Assembly: GCA_021802655.1 (NCBI GenBank)
Contig: JAJZRP010000018.1
Span: forward strand, 1 to 39,062
Source: Pseudomonadota bacterium
Lineage (GTDB): Bacteria > Pseudomonadota > Gammaproteobacteria > Burkholderiales > JABEVD01
Reading direction: 5' to 3'
Length of the DNA stretch: 39,062 bases
A program made the position numbers and the translations under genes. Shown here one piece after another: positions 26,449 through 36,701 of the stretch (positions are counted from its first letter, which is position 1; each line of letters starts with the position of its first letter). The notes under the pieces were generated by a model. The model saw only the letters and a program-made list of their open reading frames with translations, was not told the DNA's origin and made no database searches.

Positions 26449-28104
26449 TCAGGACGCCGTCATCATGGCAATCCTCGAAGAACGGTACAGTCCGCTCAGA
26501 ATCGCCTTGAAGGAAGCAGTGACGATATTGGGATCGATCCCGATGCCGTAAAGCGTGTCCCCATTCCCGACGCGCATCTCGATGTAGGCGACAGCCCTGG
26601 CGTTCGCCCCGCTCCCGATCGCATGCTCGTGATAGTCCAGCACCCTGATGTCTTCGTCGAGCGCCCTGACGAATGCGTCGATCGGCCCGTTGCCGAAACC
26701 TTTTATCCGCCGGGAGTTGCCAGCCGCCTCGATCTCGGCATGAATTTCAACGCTCCCTTCGTTTTCGATCAGATGGTGCTCGACATGACGAGGGCCGGAG
26801 AGGTATTCCTTCTCGAGTATGGCGTAAAGCGCCTGCGCATCCATCTCGCATCCCCTTTCGTCCATTTCTTTTTGCACCACCTGGGAGAACTCGATCTGCA
26901 GCCTTCTAGGCATCGCAAGTCCGTATTCCCGCTCGAGCAGATAAGCGATCCCGCCCTTGCCGGACTGGCTGTTGACCCGGATGATGGCGCCGTAATTTCT
27001 CCCGAGATCTGCAGGATCGACCGGCAAATAGGGAATTTCCCAGTGCTCTTCCGGCTTTTTCGCAGCGAAACCCTTCCTGATGGCATCCTGATGGGAGCCG
27101 GAAAACGCAGTGAACACGAGATCCCCTGCATAGGGATGGCGCGGATGCACGGGGAGCTGATTGCAGTATTCGGCGCATTGCCTGACGAGATCGATGTCCG
27201 AGAAATCGAGCCCCGGAGAAATGCCCTGAGTATAAAGATTGAGGGCAAGCGTGACGAGATCGACGTTTCCGGTACGTTCGCCGTTTCCGAACAGGCAGCC
27301 CTCCACCCTCTCGGCCCCCGCCATCAGCGCAAGCTCGGCGGCTGCGACAGCGCATCCCCTGTCGTTGTGCGGATGCACGGAGAGAACGATCGCATCCCGC
27401 CTGTCCAGATTGCGATGCATCCATTCGACCTGGTCCGCATAGATATTGGGGGTACTCATCTCGACGGTTGCCGGCAGGTTCACGATCATTTTCGATTCCC
27501 TCGTCGGCTGCCAGACATCCGCTACGGCATCGCAGATTGCCTTCGAGAAATCGAGCTCGGTGGCGCTGAAAGTCTCGGGGGAATACTGGAAAGTCCATTG
27601 CGTCTGCGGCATCTCCTCCGCAATGGACTTGATCACCGCAGCCCCGCGCACGGCAAGCCCGATCGTCCCGGTACGGTCCAGATTGAATACGGTTCTCCTG
27701 AATACCGGAGAAGTGGGATTGTACAGGTGCACGATCGCGCGCCGGGCTCCCCGCAGGGATTCCATGGTGCGACGGATCAATTCCTCCCTGGAAGGCGTCA
27801 GCACTTCGATGGTGACGTCATCCGGAATTCTGTCTTCCTCGATCAGCTTTCTCACGAAATCGAAATCGGTTTTGGAGGCCGAGGGGAAAGCCACCTCGAT
27901 TTCCTTGAAACCTATCCTGATCAGGGTTTCGAACATTCTGAGCTTTTTTTCCACGCCCATGGGCTCTATCAACGCCTGATTGCCGTCCCTCAAATCGGAA
28001 CTCATCCATATCGGTGCGGACGCAATCACCCTGTCAGGCCATGACCTGTCCTTCAATCCCACCGGCTGGAAAGGCCGGTATTTCTGCGACGGATCCGTCA
28101 ACAT
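26449..28104 (-). CDS. leuA: 2-isopropylmalate synthase
   Basis: 551 aa; [36 protein letters not shown]. Confidence 0.96.
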   Translation of the reverse strand: MLTDPSQKYRPFQPVGLKDRSWPDRVIASAPIWMSSDLRDGNQALIEPMGVEKKLRMFETLIRIGFKEIEVAFPSASKTDFDFVRKLIEEDRIPDDVTIEVLTPSREELIRRTMESLRGARRAIVHLYNPTSPVFRRTVFNLDRTGTIGLAVRGAAVIKSIAEEMPQTQWTFQYSPETFSATELDFSKAICDAVADVWQPTRESKMIVNLPATVEMSTPNIYADQVEWMHRNLDRRDAIVLSVHPHNDRGCAVAAAELALMAGAERVEGCLFGNGERTGNVDLVTLALNLYTQGISPGLDFSDIDLVRQCAEYCNQLPVHPRHPYAGDLVFTAFSGSHQDAIRKGFAAKKPEEHWEIPYLPVDPADLGRNYGAIIRVNSQSGKGGIAYLLEREYGLAMPRRLQIEFSQVVQKEMDERGCEMDAQALYAILEKEYLSGPRHVEHHLIENEGSVEIHAEIEAAGNSRRIKGFGNGPIDAFVRALDEDIRVLDYHEHAIGSGANARAVAYIEMRVGNGDTLYGIGIDPNIVTASFKAILSGLYRSSRIAMMTAS

Positions 28105-28135
28105 GTTTCACTCCCAAATCTAGAAATGGATAACC

Positions 28136-28154
28136 CGGCCGATTGTTGCGGCCG
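28136..28154 (-). promoter_or_regulatory. Hairpin between the leu leader peptide and leuA (possible attenuation element)
   Basis: CGGCCG-7 nt loop-CGGCCG; alternative pairing of an upstream CCGAC with GTCGG would disrupt it; no U-run follows, so not a canonical terminator. Confidence 0.4.
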
Positions 28155-28189
28155 ACGAAAAACTGAATGAATTGGAAAAGGTCGGGAAT

Positions 28190-28264
28190 TTAGCGCGCGA
28201 GGCGCAGCAGCCCTGCCAGGAGCAGGGAGAGGGAAAGGAGGTATGCGACTACGAAATGAACCAT
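28190..28264 (-). CDS. Putative leucine-rich leader peptide of leuA (24 aa)
   Basis: ATG..TAA encoding MVHFVVAYLLSLSLLLAGLLRLAR: 9 of 24 residues are Leu, just upstream of leuA on the same strand. Confidence 0.65.
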   Translation of the reverse strand: MVHFVVAYLLSLSLLLAGLLRLAR

Positions 28265-28294
28265 GGAATAAGCTTATAGGCTTTTAATAAAATG

Positions 28295-29008
28295 TCAACC
28301 CAGTCTGGATACGGTGCCGTATTGCGCAGCGAGGCGCGCCCGGTTCAGCGCCACGTTCGGGGGCAACTGGCTATCCATCGCCTGAGCACCGGAAGGCTGT
28401 GAAGCCGCCTGCCGGACGGTTCCTCGAGACGGGCTTGTCGACTGCTGCGCGTTCGCTTGCACTTGGGAAGCGACTGCGGAAAAAACCTGGGCGACTTCTC
28501 CCGGATTAGAAGCAAGCGCATTCTGCAGGGTTTGAGCGTCGAGCGACAAGGTGCCGTTGGGCCGTCTGGTAATGCCGATCCCGGTCAGGCCGGATGAATT
28601 GAGCGCAGAGGCGAGCAGGCTGCCGCCTGCACCATTCGCATTGTAGGCATCGACGAAAGACCGGGTTGCATGCATGACCTGGTCAATTGCAGTTGCAGCG
28701 GCCGAATCGCCCGCGCGGAAAGGATTGCTTCCCTGGGCACTGCTTCCGGAACGGGAACCGCTCGTCGCATCCCCTGAATGGGCCGACTGATCCATACCCT
28801 GAACGGTGGAATGCAGGTAGGCCAAAGCGTTTTGGGCCTGCCCGTAGGCGGAGATCGCAGGCTGATAATTCGCCTCGGAAAGTGCCGCGCCGGCTTGCTG
28901 GTCAGCCACGGCGGGCGGGATCGCCGCCTTCGCCTGCTGGCTCGCAGGCAATGGAATCGCCTCGTCCAAATTGTTCGCAGAATATAAACCAAGACCTGAA
29001 ATGCTCAT
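28295..29008 (-). CDS. Flagellar filament-cap (FliD C-terminus)-like orphan protein
   Basis: MSISGLGLYSANNLDEA...; C-terminal part LNSSGLTGIGITRRPNGTLSLDAQTLQNALASNPGEVAQVFSA resembles the FliD_C signature. Confidence 0.5.
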   Translation of the reverse strand: MSISGLGLYSANNLDEAIPLPASQQAKAAIPPAVADQQAGAALSEANYQPAISAYGQAQNALAYLHSTVQGMDQSAHSGDATSGSRSGSSAQGSNPFRAGDSAAATAIDQVMHATRSFVDAYNANGAGGSLLASALNSSGLTGIGITRRPNGTLSLDAQTLQNALASNPGEVAQVFSAVASQVQANAQQSTSPSRGTVRQAASQPSGAQAMDSQLPPNVALNRARLAAQYGTVSRLG

Positions 29009-29184
29009 GATATTCCCCGGCAATCCCGCCATCCGAAGCATTCGGACCGGTGATTTTGCGCCCAGCCATCGCTGGCAGCATGCCACCCATTTCTACCACA
29101 ACCCATTGAAAATGTCCAGCATTATGCCGCAGGTTGAATAAAAAGCCCGGACAAGCCGGGCATTTTTATCTCGCATCGCCTGGA

Positions 29185-29769
29185 TCAGGCGAAATTCTTC
29201 GCCACGAAATCCCAGTTGACGAGATTGTTCAGGAAGGTTTCGACGAATTTGGGGCGAAGGTTGCGGTAATCGATATAATAGGCATGTTCCCATACATCGA
29301 CGCAAAGCAGCGCTTTGTCTCCTGTCGTGAGCGGCGTTCCTGCAGCGCCCATATTGACGATATCCACGGTGCCGTCGGCCTTTTTCACGAGCCATGTCCA
29401 GCCCGAACCGAAGTTGCCCACGGCGGAAGTCTGGAAGGCTTTCTTGAATTCGTCGAAAGAACCCCATTTCGCCTTGATTGCCGCCGCCAGCGCGCCTGAA
29501 GGCTCGCCCCCGCCGTTTGGCTTCATGCAGTTCCAGAAAAAGGTGTGATTCCAAACCTGCGCCGAATTGTTGTATATCCCGCCCGCGGGCGCTTTCCTGA
29601 TGATGGCTTCAAGATCGAGGTTCTCGTAGTCCGTGCCCTTGATCAGGTTGTTGAGGTTCGTCACATAAGCCTGGTGATGCTTGGCGTAATGGTACTCGAA
29701 AGTTTCCTTGGACATATGGGGAGCCAGTGCATCCATTGCATAAGGGAGCTGCGGCAAAGCGTGTTCCAT
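29185..29769 (-). CDS. sodB: Iron superoxide dismutase
   Basis: [40 protein letters not shown]...[13 protein letters not shown]. Confidence 0.96.
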   Translation of the reverse strand: MEHALPQLPYAMDALAPHMSKETFEYHYAKHHQAYVTNLNNLIKGTDYENLDLEAIIRKAPAGGIYNNSAQVWNHTFFWNCMKPNGGGEPSGALAAAIKAKWGSFDEFKKAFQTSAVGNFGSGWTWLVKKADGTVDIVNMGAAGTPLTTGDKALLCVDVWEHAYYIDYRNLRPKFVETFLNNLVNWDFVAKNFA

Positions 29770-29847
29770 TTCTTCTCCTAAATTTGTTATGGTGCGTCTA
29801 TTTTAGTCAAAGTTGCGGCTTCAAACAATGTCGAGAGAAATGCTCGC

Positions 29848-30579
29848 CTATTCGCCCGCATCCAGAAACCTGATTTCATCCTTTTCGCAAACAATGCAGA
29901 GCGCGCCATTTTCATGCCAGTCGCCCAGAACCCATCTTTCGCAGGAATTGGCTTCGATACCGAACACATGCCTCCCCGGCTTGTGGGTATGGCCATGGAT
30001 CATGCGGGTGCTGTTGTTTTCAGTCAGCAGGATGTTCACCGTAGCGGGATCGACATCCATGATCGCAACGGCTTTCTCCTGCTTCATTTGCTCGCTCTGC
30101 CGCCGCAATTGAGCGATGGCCTCCTTGCGCGCGGCCAGCGGCCGGGCAAGAAATGCCGATTGCCATGCTTCGGCACGGACTGTCCGCCTGAAAGCCTGGT
30201 ATTCGGTGTCGCCGGTGCAAAGCGCATCGCCATGGGTAAGCAGTATTTTTCCGCCGCAGGCGGCGACCAGGCAAGGGTCGGGCAGATGCGCGGCCCCGGA
30301 TGCCTCGAAAAACCGCCTTCCCATCAGGAAATCCCGGTTGCCGTGCATGATGTAGAGCGCAACCCCCGAATCGGCCAGTTTCTTCAGGCTGGAAACCACC
30401 TTGCTGTTGAAGGGATCATCGAGATCGTCGTCCCCCGCCCAGGCATCGAAAAGATCGCCCAGTATGTAAAGCGAAGAGGCGCTCGCCGCCCGATCTTCGA
30501 GAAACCGGAAAAAAAGCCCGGAGATTCCCGCTTCATCCCCGGAAAGATGGATATCCGAAATGAAAAGAGCACTGCCCAC
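29848..30579 (-). CDS. lpxH: UDP-2,3-diacylglucosamine diphosphatase
   Basis: FISDIHLSGDE...YILGDLFDAWAGDDD...HGNRDFLMG...MIHGHTHKPGRH metallophosphoesterase motifs. Confidence 0.95.
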   Translation of the reverse strand: MGSALFISDIHLSGDEAGISGLFFRFLEDRAASASSLYILGDLFDAWAGDDDLDDPFNSKVVSSLKKLADSGVALYIMHGNRDFLMGRRFFEASGAAHLPDPCLVAACGGKILLTHGDALCTGDTEYQAFRRTVRAEAWQSAFLARPLAARKEAIAQLRRQSEQMKQEKAVAIMDVDPATVNILLTENNSTRMIHGHTHKPGRHVFGIEANSCERWVLGDWHENGALCIVCEKDEIRFLDAGE

Positions 30580-30587
30580 CTAGGCTT

Positions 30588-31079
30588 TCAGCACACTTCC
30601 GCTTTGGTTATGACGGCATCCTCTACCGGGACGTCCCTGTGGCCTGCCTGGCTTGTCGTTTTGAGCTTTCCGATTTGCGAGACGACTTCGGATCCTTCCA
30701 CCACCTTGCCGAAAACGCAGTAGCCATACCCCTGGGGAGTGGAAGCCGTGTAATCCAGGAAATCGTTGTCGACCAGATTGATGAAGAACTGGCTCGAAGC
30801 GGAATGAGGATCAGGCGTTCTCGCCATGGCTATGGTATAGGCCTCGTTCTTCAGCCCGTTGTCCGCTTCATTCTTGATCGGCGCAAGCGTTTTCTTCTGT
30901 TTCATGCCCGACTCGAATCCTCCGCCCTGGATCATGAATCCGCCGATCACGCGATGGAATATGGTGTTGTCGTAGAAGCCGCTTTCGACATAGGAAACGA
31001 AATTTTCGCAGGTCACTGGCGCCTTTTCGAAATCGAGCTCAAGCGAAATAACGCCGTGGCTGGTATGCAATTTGATCAT
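30588..31079 (-). CDS. ppiB: Cytoplasmic cyclophilin-type peptidyl-prolyl isomerase
   Basis: [55 protein letters not shown]; no signal peptide. Confidence 0.94.
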   Translation of the reverse strand: MIKLHTSHGVISLELDFEKAPVTCENFVSYVESGFYDNTIFHRVIGGFMIQGGGFESGMKQKKTLAPIKNEADNGLKNEAYTIAMARTPDPHSASSQFFINLVDNDFLDYTASTPQGYGYCVFGKVVEGSEVVSQIGKLKTTSQAGHRDVPVEDAVITKAEVC

Positions 31080-31087
31080 GCTTTTCC

Positions 31088-31660
31088 TTATCTTGAAATG
31101 ACTGTCATGCTTTGGATGACGACAGCGTTTTTGGGAACATCGGACGGAAAGGAGCCTCCCGGACCCGTGGGAAGGTCTGCGATTTTGTTCACCACATCCA
31201 TGCCCTTAACCACCCTGCCGAACACGCAATAGCCGATCCTCTCTGCAGAAGAATCGATGTAATTGAGGCTCCTGTTGTCGTTCACGTTGATGAAGAACTG
31301 GGCAGTGGCCGAATTCGGATCCATGGTGCGCGCCATCGCGACCGTTCCCGGAATATTATGCAGTCCGTTGGATGCCTCGTTGGCAATCGGCGCACGGGTT
31401 GCCTTTTCCCTGAATCCTGTCGTGAATCCTCCGCCCTGGATCATGAATCCCTTGATCACGCGGTGGAATATGGTGCCGCTGTAGAACCCGTCCTTCACGT
31501 ACTGCAGGAAATTCTCGACCGTTTTGGGCGCCTTGTCGGGATAGAGCTCGATCAGGACATCCCCCATGTTCGTCTTCATTTCGACCTCGGGATTTGCAGC
31601 CCTGGCCGGGACGCTCAACAGCGCGATCAATAGGACAAAGTATTTCATGCTAGATTTCAT
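31088..31660 (-). CDS. ppiA: Periplasmic cyclophilin-type peptidyl-prolyl isomerase
   Basis: Signal peptide [56 protein letters not shown]. Confidence 0.93.
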   Translation of the reverse strand: MKSSMKYFVLLIALLSVPARAANPEVEMKTNMGDVLIELYPDKAPKTVENFLQYVKDGFYSGTIFHRVIKGFMIQGGGFTTGFREKATRAPIANEASNGLHNIPGTVAMARTMDPNSATAQFFINVNDNRSLNYIDSSAERIGYCVFGRVVKGMDVVNKIADLPTGPGGSFPSDVPKNAVVIQSMTVISR

Positions 31661-32823
31661 GCGTCACCCTCATAAATGATTTTCCAGGCATTCCCTTCCC
31701 TGATCCAGTACTGCCGCTTTCTCATCTTGTTGTGGAAGTTGTTGCTCGAATAATCCTGGTCGAAGCTTACCACGAAAAAGTCGCCCTTGCCGGGATACAG
31801 GAAGGCGCTGACATTCGAGATGGTGATCTTCACCCAGGACTTCGTCGAATTGACCTTGGACTTGTATCGCGCCCATTCCGGAAAACCCATGGTGTCGGAA
31901 AAGAATTGTTTCGAATAGTTCCCGAGATAGGCATCATTGTCGAGGCTTTCCCAATCGTGCCGCCACTTCTGCAGGGCATCGTCGACCGACTGGCGCATCG
32001 CCGCTGCATCCTTACGGCTTTCCCACCTGATCGAATCGGAAATGATCACAGGCGTCACGCCCAGTTGCAGGTAGTCTCCTATTTCGGTGAGATCGTGGTT
32101 GGCCAGGACGACGCAACCGCTGCTTGCCTTGGGAACCCGGCTATAGGTGTCGGGGGGAGTGCCGTGAAGCCAGATGCCATGCCCGCTTCGCCCCTCGTGC
32201 CTGTCCCATTCGTTCGGATAGCTGATCGGGAAGGCCCCGGAGCCGTAAAATGCAGGCAGCTTGCTCTCCGGCAGATGTCCTGTCACGCGATAAACGCCGA
32301 TCGGGGTTTTCTTGTCCCCCTCCGATACTTTCTCGCCGGACTGCTTGCCGCTCGTGATGTAATAATCCGCGACATATTGCGGCGCGCCATCGACGTTCCG
32401 GTAAAGGTAAAGCGCCGATTTGTCGAGATCGACGACTATCGCATACTTTTGCTCCGGCCGCATTTCCACCAGGTAGCTCGGGACGGTATCCTCCCCCGGC
32501 CTCTGTTCGTGGCGCATCACGCGGGCGAGCGCTTCTTCCCTCAACCCCTGGATGCGATCGGGAGGAGCGCCCGCCACATCGCCCAACTTGCTGATCGGCC
32601 TGCTGCGGGCAAGCAGGATGTCCCCCTTGACGAGCTGCGCCAGCCTGAAATTGGGATTGGTCTTGAGCACACTGTCTATGCTCGAAAGCGCGGAATTCAT
32701 CTGGCTGTGACTGATATCGATCAGGCTCTGAACCAGAAGCGCATCGGGAGAAGCAGCGCAGACCACCCCCGCAACAGCCAGCATCACGGTGCCAAGGAGC
32801 GAATGAAAAACCAGTTTATTCAA
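31657..32823 (-). CDS. L,D-transpeptidase with C-terminal NTF2-like (Cds6-type) domain
   Basis: YkuD motif [31 protein letters not shown]-terminal SnoaL/NTF2-like segment; signal peptide. Confidence 0.9.
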   Translation of the reverse strand: MNKLVFHSLLGTVMLAVAGVVCAASPDALLVQSLIDISHSQMNSALSSIDSVLKTNPNFRLAQLVKGDILLARSRPISKLGDVAGAPPDRIQGLREEALARVMRHEQRPGEDTVPSYLVEMRPEQKYAIVVDLDKSALYLYRNVDGAPQYVADYYITSGKQSGEKVSEGDKKTPIGVYRVTGHLPESKLPAFYGSGAFPISYPNEWDRHEGRSGHGIWLHGTPPDTYSRVPKASSGCVVLANHDLTEIGDYLQLGVTPVIISDSIRWESRKDAAAMRQSVDDALQKWRHDWESLDNDAYLGNYSKQFFSDTMGFPEWARYKSKVNSTKSWVKITISNVSAFLYPGKGDFFVVSFDQDYSSNNFHNKMRKRQYWIREGNAWKIIYEGDA

Positions 32824-32827
32824 TGCG

Positions 32828-33832
32828 TTACTTTTCAGTTTCGATCAGCCACTTGCCGTCGGAATTCGACAGCGTCATGATTTTTGTCGTCGATTCTTCC
32901 ATGGCAGAAGACTTGTACGATTGCGTAAAGCGGATTGTCGCATGTTTTGCGTCGGAAAAAACCACTTCCGGGTTCGATATCGTCACGGAAATGAACTTCG
33001 GTTTTTCTATCCTGGCCTTGCGCAGCAGTTTCCAGTGATCCAGTCCTTTCCCGTCGGACGGCTGAAAATCCCCTGCATAAAACCCTAGATAGCCGGCGAC
33101 ATCCTGATCCGACCATGCCTTCGCCCAGGCCTGCAGCGTTGCAATCACTGCCTGCTCGTCCCCGGACGGCTCCTTCTTGACGGGCTCGGGCACGGCCTTT
33201 ATGGAAGATTCAGCACTGGCGGGCTGCACCGGTGCCGCGTCTTCTTCCGCTTTTTTCGTGACCTTTCTGTCGTCGGCACGTGGCACGGCATGCTTCGACG
33301 CAACGGACCGCCCCTCCCGCGAAAAGAGGGTCTTGATCAGTTCGAGCTTGGTCTGGGCACTGACGTTCGACTTGTCGAGCTGAAGCGCCTTGTCGTAGGC
33401 CTGGCTCGCCAGCTTGGCGTAAATGTCGCCCAGGTTCTCGTGCGCCGTAGCATAGCTGGGATGGGTCTGGATTGCCAGCTCCAACTCGTCCTTGGCCTTC
33501 TCATACTGCCCCTGCGCCGCATAAAGGACCGCCAGGTTATTGTAAGGCTCCGGCAACTCCGGATAATCTTCGGTCAAACCGGTAAAAACCTTGATCGCCT
33601 CGCTGGATTTGTTCTCTTCGGTCAGGATCAGCCCTTTCAAAAAGCGTCCCTGGGCGTCCTTGGGGTTCTTGGCAAGCCAGACATCGACCTGCTTCATGGC
33701 GGCGTCATATTGCCCCCCCTTGAAAAGTTTGTTCGCATCCTTGAGCGCGTCGGCTCGGGCGGAAAAACTCGACAGCATGAAGCAGCAAAGCAGGGAAGCG
33801 CCGGCAAGCCGGGCGAAGGATGACCTTTTCAT
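32828..33832 (-). CDS. TPR-repeat protein with C-terminal NTF2-like domain
   Basis: MKRSSFARLAGASLLCCFMLSSFSARA signal peptide; TPR-like repeats (YNNLAVLYAAQGQYEKAKDELELAI); C-terminus similar to that of the adjacent L,D-transpeptidase. Confidence 0.88.
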   Translation of the reverse strand: MKRSSFARLAGASLLCCFMLSSFSARADALKDANKLFKGGQYDAAMKQVDVWLAKNPKDAQGRFLKGLILTEENKSSEAIKVFTGLTEDYPELPEPYNNLAVLYAAQGQYEKAKDELELAIQTHPSYATAHENLGDIYAKLASQAYDKALQLDKSNVSAQTKLELIKTLFSREGRSVASKHAVPRADDRKVTKKAEEDAAPVQPASAESSIKAVPEPVKKEPSGDEQAVIATLQAWAKAWSDQDVAGYLGFYAGDFQPSDGKGLDHWKLLRKARIEKPKFISVTISNPEVVFSDAKHATIRFTQSYKSSAMEESTTKIMTLSNSDGKWLIETEK

Positions 33833-33913
33833 TGTGATATACTTGACCTGGTTAAGTTTGTTCAGAATTTTATAACAAAACACAGCAATTCTATCAAAAT
33901 TGAGCCGCGCATC

Positions 33914-35332
33914 ATGACTTTTCCCCTGAAATCCAGGTTCGCCCCGAGTCCGACCGGCCTGATCCACTTCGGCAACGTGCGCACAGCCCTCTTCAATGCA
34001 CTGCTTTCCCGCAAGACCGGCGGCACTTTCCTGCTTCGCATAGAAGACACGGATGCCGCCCGAAGCCGCGAAGAATACATCCTCGCACTGCAGGAAGACC
34101 TCAACTGGCTCGGCCTCGCCTGGCAGGAAGGCGACGGCGCGGGAGGCGTTTTCGGCCCTTACCGTCAATCCGGGAGAAGCGCGATTTACGAACGGCATCT
34201 CAGGATACTTGAAGAAAAGAACAGGGTCTATCCATGCTTCTGCAGCGCCGTCGAACTCGAGGTTTCGAGAAAAATCCAGGCGTCATCCGGAAAGCCCCCG
34301 AGATACGGCGGCAAGTGCGCCCACCTGAAGCCCGACGAAATCGAGAGCAAGAAAAAGCAGGGGCTGCCCTATACCTTGCGCTTCAGGATGCCCAGGGGCG
34401 AATCCATCCAGTTCGACGATCTGGTGAGAGGCCCCCAGCATTTCCCGACGGACGAGATCGGCGACTTCATCATTCGCCGCTCGGACGGCACTTTCGCATT
34501 CTTCTACGTGAACGCCCTGGACGATGCCCTGATGCAGGTCACCCACGTGTTGCGAGGCGAGGATCACCTGACCAACACGCCGAGGCAAATCGCGATCCTG
34601 GACGCCCTTTCGATGCCCGTGCCGCAGTACGGCCACATCTCGCTCATCGTGGACGGGGTAGGTGCGCCGCTTTCCAAGAGAAGCGGCAGCCTTTCCGTGC
34701 AGGAACTCAGGGAGATCGGCTATTTTTCCATTGCGGTCAACAATTACCTGGCCCGCCTCGGCCACAACTACCAGGACAACCGCCTGTTGAGCCTGGACGA
34801 ACTGGCTGCTGCCTTCGCCATCGAAAATCTGGGGCGGGCCCCGGCAAGGTATGACAGGACCCAGCTCGACTACTGGCAGGCTCAGGCCCTGCAAAAAACG
34901 GATTCGGCAACGCTCGCGGCCTGGCTCGGGCAGGCCGTCTCTATATGGGTGCCTGAAAAGGATCTCGAACATTTCGCCGACGCGGTCAGGGACAATGTGC
35001 TGTTTCCCCACGATGCCGCGATCTGGGCGGAGGCGATCTACTCCGACAGGCTCCCCATGTCGGATGAGGCCCTTGCAATTCTCGAGGAAACGCCCGCGGA
35101 ATTCTTCAGGGCGGCTGCCGAACTGCTTGCGCAAGACCTCGATTTCAAGGCCTTTGCGCAAAGCGTCAAGGAAAAAACGGGCTGCTCGGGCAAAAAACTT
35201 TTCCTGCCGCTCAGATCTGCGCTCACCGGACAGACTCACGGCCCGGAAATGCCCAGGATACTCCCGCTCATCGGGTTCGATCGGGCCAGGCACAGGCTGA
35301 TGCAGCATGTACTCAGCGAAGACATAGACTGA
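33914..35332 (+). CDS. gltX: Glutamyl-tRNA synthetase
   Basis: [49 protein letters not shown]. Confidence 0.95.
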   Translation: MTFPLKSRFAPSPTGLIHFGNVRTALFNALLSRKTGGTFLLRIEDTDAARSREEYILALQEDLNWLGLAWQEGDGAGGVFGPYRQSGRSAIYERHLRILEEKNRVYPCFCSAVELEVSRKIQASSGKPPRYGGKCAHLKPDEIESKKKQGLPYTLRFRMPRGESIQFDDLVRGPQHFPTDEIGDFIIRRSDGTFAFFYVNALDDALMQVTHVLRGEDHLTNTPRQIAILDALSMPVPQYGHISLIVDGVGAPLSKRSGSLSVQELREIGYFSIAVNNYLARLGHNYQDNRLLSLDELAAAFAIENLGRAPARYDRTQLDYWQAQALQKTDSATLAAWLGQAVSIWVPEKDLEHFADAVRDNVLFPHDAAIWAEAIYSDRLPMSDEALAILEETPAEFFRAAAELLAQDLDFKAFAQSVKEKTGCSGKKLFLPLRSALTGQTHGPEMPRILPLIGFDRARHRLMQHVLSEDID

Positions 35333-36693
35333 TGCTCAAAATCTACAATACCCTGGCACGGGAGAAACAGGCCTTCCGGCCGATCCATCCGGAAAAGATC
35401 GGAATTTACGTCTGCGGCATGACCGTTTACGACTATTGCCATCTGGGCCACGCCAGGGTGATGGTGGTCTTCGACATGGTGGCGAAATGGCTCAGGGCTT
35501 CCGGACATAAAGTGAACTACGTGCGCAATGTCACCGATATCGACGACAAGATCATCCGGCGCGCGATCGAAAACGGGGAATCCATCTCCGACCTGACTTC
35601 CAGGTTCATAGAAGCCATGCACGAGGACGCCGAGAAACTCGGAGTGGATGCGCCGGACCATGAACCCCGTGCGACGCAATACGTGGGGCAGATGATTTCC
35701 ATGATCGGAACGCTGGTCGACAAGAAGCTCGCCTATGCGCCCGGAAACGGCGACGTCTATTATTCGGTGCGCGATTTCGCAGGCTACGGCAAACTCTCCG
35801 GAAAGTCTCTGGAAGACCTGCGGGCGGGAGAGCGGGTGGAGGTCGACCCATTCAAGCGCGACCCGCTCGATTTCGTGCTTTGGAAGGCGGCGAAGACAGG
35901 GGAGCCTTCCTGGGATTCCCCATGGGGGCCCGGGCGTCCCGGCTGGCACATCGAATGCTCGGCGATGAGCGAACAACTGCTCGGGGAACATTTCGACATT
36001 CACGGCGGCGGGCAGGACCTGCAATTTCCCCACCACGAGAACGAAATCGCCCAGTCCGAAGGGGCGCATGGCCATACCTTCGTCAATTACTGGATGCACA
36101 ACGGCTTCGTCAGGGTGGACGACGAGAAGATGTCCAAATCCCTGGGCAATTTCTTCACGGTGCGCGAAGTGCTCGAAAAATTCGATGCGGAAGTGGTGCG
36201 CTTCTTCATTTTGCGGGCGCACTACAGGAGTCCGCTCAACTATTCCGACCAGCACCTTCAGGATGCCAAATCATCCCTGACCCGGCTCTACACCGCGCTT
36301 GACGGCATAAATGCGGAAAACATCGAAATCGACTGGGAAGAGCCCCATGCGAAACGCTTCAGGCAGGCGATGGACGACGATTTCAATACGCCCGAAGCGA
36401 TTTCGGTATTGTTCGATCTCGCCAATGAAATCAACAAGTCGCATTCGGCAAACGGCGCAGGATTGCTCAAAAGCCTGGGCAGCGTACTGGGACTGCTGCA
36501 GCGCGACCCGAGAGCTTTTTTGCAGGGCGGCAACGACATCGATTCATCCAGAATAGAAGCGCTCATCCAGCAAAGAATGGATGCCAGAAAATCAAGAAAC
36601 TTCGCTGAAAGCGACAGGATCAGAGACGAACTCCTTCAATCCGGCATCATTCTTGAAGACGGCCCGCAGGGCACGACCTGGCGCAGGGCATAG
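35332..36693 (+). CDS. cysS: Cysteinyl-tRNA synthetase
   Basis: [24 protein letters not shown]...[40 protein letters not shown]...KMSKSLGNF. Confidence 0.98.
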   Translation: MLKIYNTLAREKQAFRPIHPEKIGIYVCGMTVYDYCHLGHARVMVVFDMVAKWLRASGHKVNYVRNVTDIDDKIIRRAIENGESISDLTSRFIEAMHEDAEKLGVDAPDHEPRATQYVGQMISMIGTLVDKKLAYAPGNGDVYYSVRDFAGYGKLSGKSLEDLRAGERVEVDPFKRDPLDFVLWKAAKTGEPSWDSPWGPGRPGWHIECSAMSEQLLGEHFDIHGGGQDLQFPHHENEIAQSEGAHGHTFVNYWMHNGFVRVDDEKMSKSLGNFFTVREVLEKFDAEVVRFFILRAHYRSPLNYSDQHLQDAKSSLTRLYTALDGINAENIEIDWEEPHAKRFRQAMDDDFNTPEAISVLFDLANEINKSHSANGAGLLKSLGSVLGLLQRDPRAFLQGGNDIDSSRIEALIQQRMDARKSRNFAESDRIRDELLQSGIILEDGPQGTTWRRA

Positions 36694-36701
36694 GAGAACG
36701 C

